DNA of 10,011 nucleotides from Alphaproteobacteria bacterium (GTDB taxonomy: Bacteria > Pseudomonadota > Alphaproteobacteria > Micavibrionales > Micavibrionaceae), in contig NZVS01000052.1 in assembly GCA_002701555.1 (NCBI GenBank), positions 1-10,011 on the forward strand, read 5' to 3'. This document shows, piece by piece, positions 5,983-10,011 of the stretch; position 1 is the stretch's first letter; every line of letters starts with the position of its first letter. The notes beneath the pieces were generated by a model. It was not told the DNA's origin. It made no database searches and saw nothing but the letters and a program-made list of their open reading frames with translations. The position numbers and the translations under genes were made by a program.

Positions 5983-8484
5983 TTAATCTTCTAAAACGTC
6001 TTTCACCTTAGCTGCGAGCTGGGTCAAGGTAAAAGGTTTGGGGAGGAACCATACACGCTCATCCATATGTTCCTTTAACTTCTCTTCCGTGTAGCCGGAA
6101 ATAAAGATGATTTTCAATTCGGGATATTTTTCGCGAATTTTCTTAGCCATGACCGGACCATCCATATCCGGCATAATAACATCAGTAATAAGAAGATCGG
6201 GGGCAACATCTTCACTGTTGATGATTTCCAGAGCCGCTTCCCCCCCATTGGCATCAGTCACAATATAGCCTTTATTCGTAAGTGCCCGGGTAGAGAAGGT
6301 GCGAACAGCATCTTCATCCTCGACAAGAAGTATTCTTGCCGTACCCGTTAAATCTTCTTTGATTTGCTTTTCGGATTTTGGAGTGTCTTCTTCTTCGTAC
6401 CCCTCGGCCGCCTCGGGTAAATAAATAGAAAAAATTGTTCCTTCACCGACAGTACTGTCTACGTGTAAATAACCGCCTGACTGCCTGATGATCCCATAAA
6501 CGGTTGCTAGGCCAAGACCTGTACCCTGTCCTACATCCTTTGTCGTAAAGAAAGGTTCAAAAATTCTGGCAAGGACGTCATCAGGTATACCTGTACCCGT
6601 ATCTTGCACATTAATGCGCACCCAGTTACCCGGGGGCATAGTGTCGTCACCACGCTGTATTTCTTCTTTTGTTGTTTCCATGCTGGTGGAAACAGTGAGG
6701 GCTCCTCCTGTGTCCATTGCATCTCGTGCGTTAACGGCTAAATTAACGAATACCTGTTCCATTTGATTGGCGTCGACCTTTACAAACCCCAGATCATCTC
6801 CGTGCACAACCTTCAGTTCTATATTTGCCCCAATAAGACGTCTGATCAGATGTGAGACCTCCGTCAGGATATCGGTAATATCTTGGACTTTAGGACGTAG
6901 AGTTTGCTGGCGAGAAAAGGCAAGTAATTGCCTTACCAGATTTGCTGCACGATTGGAATTTTGCTGGATCTGCATAATGTCCTGGAATGAGGGATCTCCT
7001 GGCTTGTGACGCAAAAGAAGAAGGTCGCAAAATCCAATAATAGCGGTGAGCAAATTGTTGAAGTCATGCGCAACACCTCCCGCCAATTGCCCAACAGCCT
7101 GCATTTTCTGGCTTTGGGCAAATTGTGCTTCCAATGATTTTTGCTGTGTAAGATCAAGGAAATGAAGGACAATATTTGCACTGCCTTTTAATTTATGAGC
7201 ATAAATGCGAACGGGGACCTGAACATCATTATTATGTTTTAAAAGCCGGATTTCTATTGGTTCCGCCAGATCCTCACCTGACGCAATTTTATCAACGGCA
7301 TTTTTGAAAATATGCCTGTCCGTTTTGTCTATGTAATTTAAGAAATCCTTATTTTCTAAATCTTGTACAGTGCAGTCCAAAAGGGAGACGAGTGCTTCAT
7401 TGCTGTCTGCAATGACATGTTGATCGCTTAAGAAGGCAATGGCGAGTGGCGCTTCCTCAAAGAATCTGCGGAAACGGTTACGTGATTCTTCAAGCGCACG
7501 CTGCATTTCACGCTCAGCCCTAAGGTCACTGACGACGGCTCGCGTTCTGACCGCACCGTCGTCATATTGGACGACAGTCTGATTTACAGAGAATTGGTAT
7601 GTCTTCCCGTGAGGGCCTTTTAATTCAATTTCTGCAACCTGTCTGGCTCCGCCGCCTTCGATAATATCGTAAGGGTGATCATTTACAGGAGGGGATGCTA
7701 TATAGGAATGAAGCCTGCCAGTACCAACCAGGCTTTCTATATTTGTGCCTATCCAACGCGCAAATGTTGCATTAACAAAAACAAAATGACCGTTTTCATC
7801 GCAGGAGAAAAACCCCACCGGGGCATTATCGGTAAAGTCGATCAGTTTTTCGCGCTCCTCTTGCAAGGCACGTTTTTTAATATGATCTTCGCTAACATCA
7901 TCAATTCGCCAATGGACATATCCTGCCAGACCAGGCACTGGTTGTGCGATAATCAAATAATGGTAAACTGAATCCTTGGTTTCGACGGGTAATTCTATAG
8001 ATGAAGTAAGGCCACGCCGCGCATCGTCGGCCAAAGCAAGAATGTGGGCATCGGCCTCGGGATTTTGCGAAAAAGCTTTTAACATTGATTCAAAAGAAGC
8101 TGGGCCATAACTTTTACAAAATTCGTCAAAATTATGATTTGAATGCTGGGTACGATTGGCCGCATCAGTCACAAGTCTTGCCCCACGGCTACCCTCAATA
8201 ACTTCATTTAGGATACGGTAAGACTTTTCCCGTGGTGAAAATCGGGAAAGGTATTTCTGGACTATAAGTGCAACTGACACACTTGAAATAATTACGAAGA
8301 CAACCCATCCTGTCGCGAGACTTTGATTCATAGCCAGCTTCATAAAGGCGTAGTCCAGCATACCGAGTATAACTATCACCATTACAAGTGCTACAAGGGT
8401 CCAGTATGGAAAGCGATTGCCAACCATTTCTTCACCCGCAGAATTATGGTGCTTGGCTATAAAATCAGAGTGATCAATTGTCAT
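5983..8484 (-). CDS. cckA: Hybrid sensor histidine kinase CckA
   Basis: Membrane kinase/phosphatase at the top of the CckA-ChpT-CtrA phosphorelay controlling the alphaproteobacterial cell cycle. The 833 residues contain two membrane segments (about 28-48 and 58-77) with a very short periplasmic loop, a weak PAS-like region (about 85-195), two PAS domains (about 213-325 and 336-448), HisKA with the H-box AVGQLAGGVAHDFNN (autophosphorylated H473), an HATPase domain and a receiver domain. HATPase landmarks are the N-box NLAVNARDAM (581-590), DTGTGIP (628-634), FEPFFTTK (642-649) and GQGTGLGLA (652-660). The receiver (about 718-831) has acidic pocket D723/D725, phospho-acceptor D768 (LLITDVIMPDMDG), S796 and K816. 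The stretch AIIGFCDLLLLRHKPGD next to H473 is highly characteristic of CckA. All catalytic residues are present. The start at 8484 has no good ribosome site; M20, preceded by GGGTGAAG, is an alternative. No terminator separates it from recA. A TATAAA at 8514-8519 (minus strand) may be its -10 box. Confidence 0.96.
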   Translation of the reverse strand: MTIDHSDFIAKHHNSAGEEMVGNRFPYWTLVALVMVIVILGMLDYAFMKLAMNQSLATGWVVFVIISSVSVALIVQKYLSRFSPREKSYRILNEVIEGSRGARLVTDAANRTQHSNHNFDEFCKSYGPASFESMLKAFSQNPEADAHILALADDARRGLTSSIELPVETKDSVYHYLIIAQPVPGLAGYVHWRIDDVSEDHIKKRALQEEREKLIDFTDNAPVGFFSCDENGHFVFVNATFARWIGTNIESLVGTGRLHSYIASPPVNDHPYDIIEGGGARQVAEIELKGPHGKTYQFSVNQTVVQYDDGAVRTRAVVSDLRAEREMQRALEESRNRFRRFFEEAPLAIAFLSDQHVIADSNEALVSLLDCTVQDLENKDFLNYIDKTDRHIFKNAVDKIASGEDLAEPIEIRLLKHNNDVQVPVRIYAHKLKGSANIVLHFLDLTQQKSLEAQFAQSQKMQAVGQLAGGVAHDFNNLLTAIIGFCDLLLLRHKPGDPSFQDIMQIQQNSNRAANLVRQLLAFSRQQTLRPKVQDITDILTEVSHLIRRLIGANIELKVVHGDDLGFVKVDANQMEQVFVNLAVNARDAMDTGGALTVSTSMETTKEEIQRGDDTMPPGNWVRINVQDTGTGIPDDVLARIFEPFFTTKDVGQGTGLGLATVYGIIRQSGGYLHVDSTVGEGTIFSIYLPEAAEGYEEEDTPKSEKQIKEDLTGTARILLVEDEDAVRTFSTRALTNKGYIVTDANGGEAALEIINSEDVAPDLLITDVIMPDMDGPVMAKKIREKYPELKIIFISGYTEEKLKEHMDERVWFLPKPFTLTQLAAKVKDVLED

Positions 8485-8503
8485 GTAGCTACACTGCCAT
8501 AAA

Positions 8504-8518
8504 ATAAATCTGATTTAT
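8504..8518. promoter_or_regulatory. 15-bp perfect palindrome overlapping a putative cckA -10 box
   Basis: ATAAATC-T-GATTTAT is a dyad with 7-bp arms around a single central base, 20 bp before the cckA start. It overlaps the minus-strand TATAAA at 8514-8519. A 1-nt loop cannot fold as RNA, so if functional it would act as a DNA operator. It is AT-rich, so chance is possible; the regulator is unknown. Confidence 0.3.
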
Positions 8519-8553
8519 AGTTTGCGCGTAAAACAATCTTCAGCTTTTATCTG

Positions 8554-8583
8554 TTGACAATTTGATTCTGTAAATGATATAGG
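8554..8583 (+). promoter_or_regulatory. Promoter of the 8620-9072 gene
   Basis: A perfect -35 hexamer TTGACA (8554-8559) is followed after 18 nt by TATAGG (8578-8583, four of six matches to the -10 consensus). Transcription would start near 8590, leaving a leader of about 30 nt with AGGTG before the ATG at 8620. The spacer contains GATTC (8564-8568), a CcrM-type GANTC methylation site. The whole divergent gap 8485-8619 holds this promoter and, on the other strand, the presumed cckA promoter. Confidence 0.6.
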
Positions 8584-8619
8584 TGCGCCCCGTTTCAATT
8601 TTTAGTATCAGGTGTGTGT

Positions 8620-9072
8620 ATGAAATCGGCTTATAAATCCTATCAGGAATGTGCTATCAGCATAGCCCTGACCTATAAGAATGCTGCTGAGAACACAAGC
8701 GGCAGAGAAAACTATCTTATTGCTAGATTAGTCCGCGAGACTATGGATCTGCAAAGTTTTGAAAGAAGAAATCAACTTTCAACAATGGCACAAGACGGCG
8801 AGACAGGATTTGTCGGTGCCGTCTCCTCATTCCTATATGATCTCAGTTTTACTGCTAATCTAATATTTCAGGCAAATATTCAAGAAGATTCCTTAATAAA
8901 ACAAACTGCGATAGAGATAGAAAAGATCAAAAATTTTGCGTCCAGACAGGCAAACTCTGTTTTTTCAAACGGGCTGCCCCAAGATGAAGTTTCAGGAAAA
9001 GTTACTCCCCTGCGTATTGAAAAGCTGTCAGAAAAAATACCGGCTGTCGTAGAAAAACGCATTTTTGCATAG
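8620..9072 (+). CDS. Uncharacterised helical protein, divergent from cckA
   Basis: I do not recognise this 150-residue protein. The ATG at 8620 is the best start: AGGTG ends about five nt before it, whereas the in-frame GTG at 8614 overlaps that ribosome site. The sequence begins MKSAYKSYQECAISIALTY and looks almost entirely alpha-helical. Polar and charged segments (AENTSGRENYLIARLVRETM; SFERRNQLSTMA) surround a more hydrophobic middle (FVGAVSSFLYDLSFTANLIFQA, about 68-89), and the C-terminal third is charged (PLRIEKLSEKIPAVVEKRIFA). There is no signal peptide, and the hydrophobic part is too polar for a confident membrane helix. Its size, the N-terminal AYKSYQ and the helical pattern faintly recall the flagellin regulator FlaF, but the match is too weak to name it. 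It has its own promoter with a GANTC site and lies 50 nt before the AsmA-like gene, with which it may be co-transcribed. Confidence 0.7.
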   Translation: MKSAYKSYQECAISIALTYKNAAENTSGRENYLIARLVRETMDLQSFERRNQLSTMAQDGETGFVGAVSSFLYDLSFTANLIFQANIQEDSLIKQTAIEIEKIKNFASRQANSVFSNGLPQDEVSGKVTPLRIEKLSEKIPAVVEKRIFA

Positions 9073-9122
9073 GTGCAACCAGATAGAAGAACTTAAATCT
9101 GTCTTCGCGCGTTAGTTTTTTT

Positions 9123-10011
9123 ATGAAACATAAAAAACGTAAGACCGGATATTTCATTATTATAATTGTCATCCTGCTTGTCGCAGGACGTATCTATTTA
9201 CCCTATTGGGTAAAAAACTATGTTAATCGCACGCTTGATAATATTGACGGTTATAGCGGTTCAATATCAGATGTTGATTTGGCATTATGGCGAGGGGCAT
9301 ACCAAATAGATGATTTGATTCTTGTCAAAGATGACGGACCTAAAAACACACCATTCTTAACAATTAAAAAGACAGATCTTTCTGTCGAATGGCGTGCGCT
9401 TTTTAAAGGTAAAGTAGTAGCTGAGGTGGATCTGTATTCACCAGAAATGAACATGGTTTTTGCAGGTACTAATGCAGTACAGACAGGTACCGATACAGAC
9501 TGGACACAAGCTATAAAGGATTTGATGCCCTTGGACATTAACCGTGTGGGTATTCACAGCGGTCGTATAAATTATAAGGATTTTACATCCTCACCGGATA
9601 TAAACCTTTATCTTTCTTCTCTTGATGCAACGGTTACAAATCTCAGAAATGTTGAAGATGAAAATGTTGCATTGCCTTCAGACATAAAAGCGAATGCAGG
9701 AACAATAGGAGAAGGTCGTTTCACACTTGATGGTAAACTGAACGTGTTAAAGAAAACACCTGACTTCGATTTAAATATGAAAGCAGAAGGGGTCGCTTTA
9801 CCTTCAGTTAACGATTTTACGAATAAATTCATTGGCGTAGATTTTGCGGGAGGAAATCTCGGAATATATTCTGAAATTGCCGCTAAAGGCGGTCAGGTTA
9901 ACGGCTATGTAAAGCCAGTATTGACTGAAGTTAATATGGTCGATACAGAAACTCAAGATACGAACCCATTTGATGTGATCTGGGAATCAATTGTATCCGT
10001 CTTTACAGAAG
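9123..10011 (+). CDS. AsmA/DUF748-like membrane-anchored envelope protein, N-terminal part (runs off the right edge)
   Basis: The frame is open from the ATG at 9123 to the window end: 296 codons with no stop. It begins with a basic stretch (MKHKKRKTGY) and one membrane segment (about 11-27, FIIIIVILLVAGRIYLPYW), giving an inner-membrane anchor with the rest in the periplasm. The next part, YVNRTLDNIDGYSGSISDVDLALWRGAYQIDDLILVK, has the layout of DUF748 and AsmA-like proteins: a short helix, then G-S-I-x-D-V-D-x-x-L-W-x-G-x-Y, then repeated beta strands (DLSVEWRALFKGKVVAEVDLYSPEM, and repeats of the GRFTLDGKLNV type). Such proteins form long beta-groove structures linked to envelope lipid transport or outer-membrane biogenesis; the specific role here is inferred. 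No Shine-Dalgarno sequence precedes the ATG, which follows seven T residues directly, so initiation is probably weak or coupled to the gene before it. DUF748 against other AsmA relatives cannot be settled without the C-terminus. Confidence 0.75.
   Translation, partial: MKHKKRKTGYFIIIIVILLVAGRIYLPYWVKNYVNRTLDNIDGYSGSISDVDLALWRGAYQIDDLILVKDDGPKNTPFLTIKKTDLSVEWRALFKGKVVAEVDLYSPEMNMVFAGTNAVQTGTDTDWTQAIKDLMPLDINRVGIHSGRINYKDFTSSPDINLYLSSLDATVTNLRNVEDENVALPSDIKANAGTIGEGRFTLDGKLNVLKKTPDFDLNMKAEGVALPSVNDFTNKFIGVDFAGGNLGIYSEIAAKGGQVNGYVKPVLTEVNMVDTETQDTNPFDVIWESIVSVFTE

Noticed and set aside
9080..9122. Possible terminator before the AsmA-like gene (weak hairpins GAAGA/TCTTC or CAGAT/ATCTG, then a T7 run)
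   Set aside because: The stems are only 5 bp and AT-rich, the T run does not directly follow a stem, and it ends at the start codon of the next gene.
9251..9832. Minus-strand open frames of 95 and 74 codons at the right end
   Set aside because: They are antisense to a continuous plus-strand frame with a clear membrane anchor and AsmA/DUF748-like pattern.

Overview
The window is ordinary chromosomal sequence from an alphaproteobacterium of moderately low GC content (estimated by eye). The assignment rests on three things: a CckA-type hybrid histidine kinase, which is the hallmark cell-cycle kinase of this class; its linkage to recA; and a GTTC-N7-GTTC motif in front of recA, the direct-repeat LexA (SOS) box typical of alphaproteobacteria. 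I see no transposase, integrase, CRISPR array, tRNA, rRNA or phage gene.

Layout. Positions 1-4017 are a minus-strand gene run, read from high to low coordinate: yejA (periplasmic peptide/oligopeptide-binding protein), kdsB (CMP-Kdo synthetase), a histidine phosphatase-superfamily protein, and yejB (ABC permease, cut by the window's left edge). The yejA/kdsB and kdsB/phosphatase gaps are 3 nt each, so two apparently unrelated genes sit inside what is usually a continuous yejABEF transporter operon. A strong intrinsic terminator (4036-4062) separates yejA from an upstream minus-strand gene for a small exported protein of unknown function (4096-4578). Further right are recA (4720-5847) with its SOS control region (5847-5983), then cckA (5983-8484), also on the minus strand. 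Past a divergent intergenic region (8485-8619) the plus strand carries an unrecognised 150-residue helical protein (8620-9072) and the start of an AsmA/DUF748-like membrane-anchored protein (9123 to the right edge).

How the genes fit together. CckA feeds the CtrA phosphorelay that controls the cell cycle and often motility. RecA performs recombination and induces the SOS response. KdsB makes the activated sugar for the lipopolysaccharide inner core, and AsmA/DUF748-like proteins are associated with envelope biogenesis. YejA and YejB import peptides. The window is therefore a housekeeping and envelope region.

I did not find convincing evidence of a new biological system. The points most worth following are the insertion of kdsB plus a phosphatase into the yej operon, the loss of the second catalytic histidine in that phosphatase, an altered metal/substrate motif in KdsB, the clustered LexA half-sites at recA, a terminator only 18 nt before the yejA start, and two unassigned small proteins.
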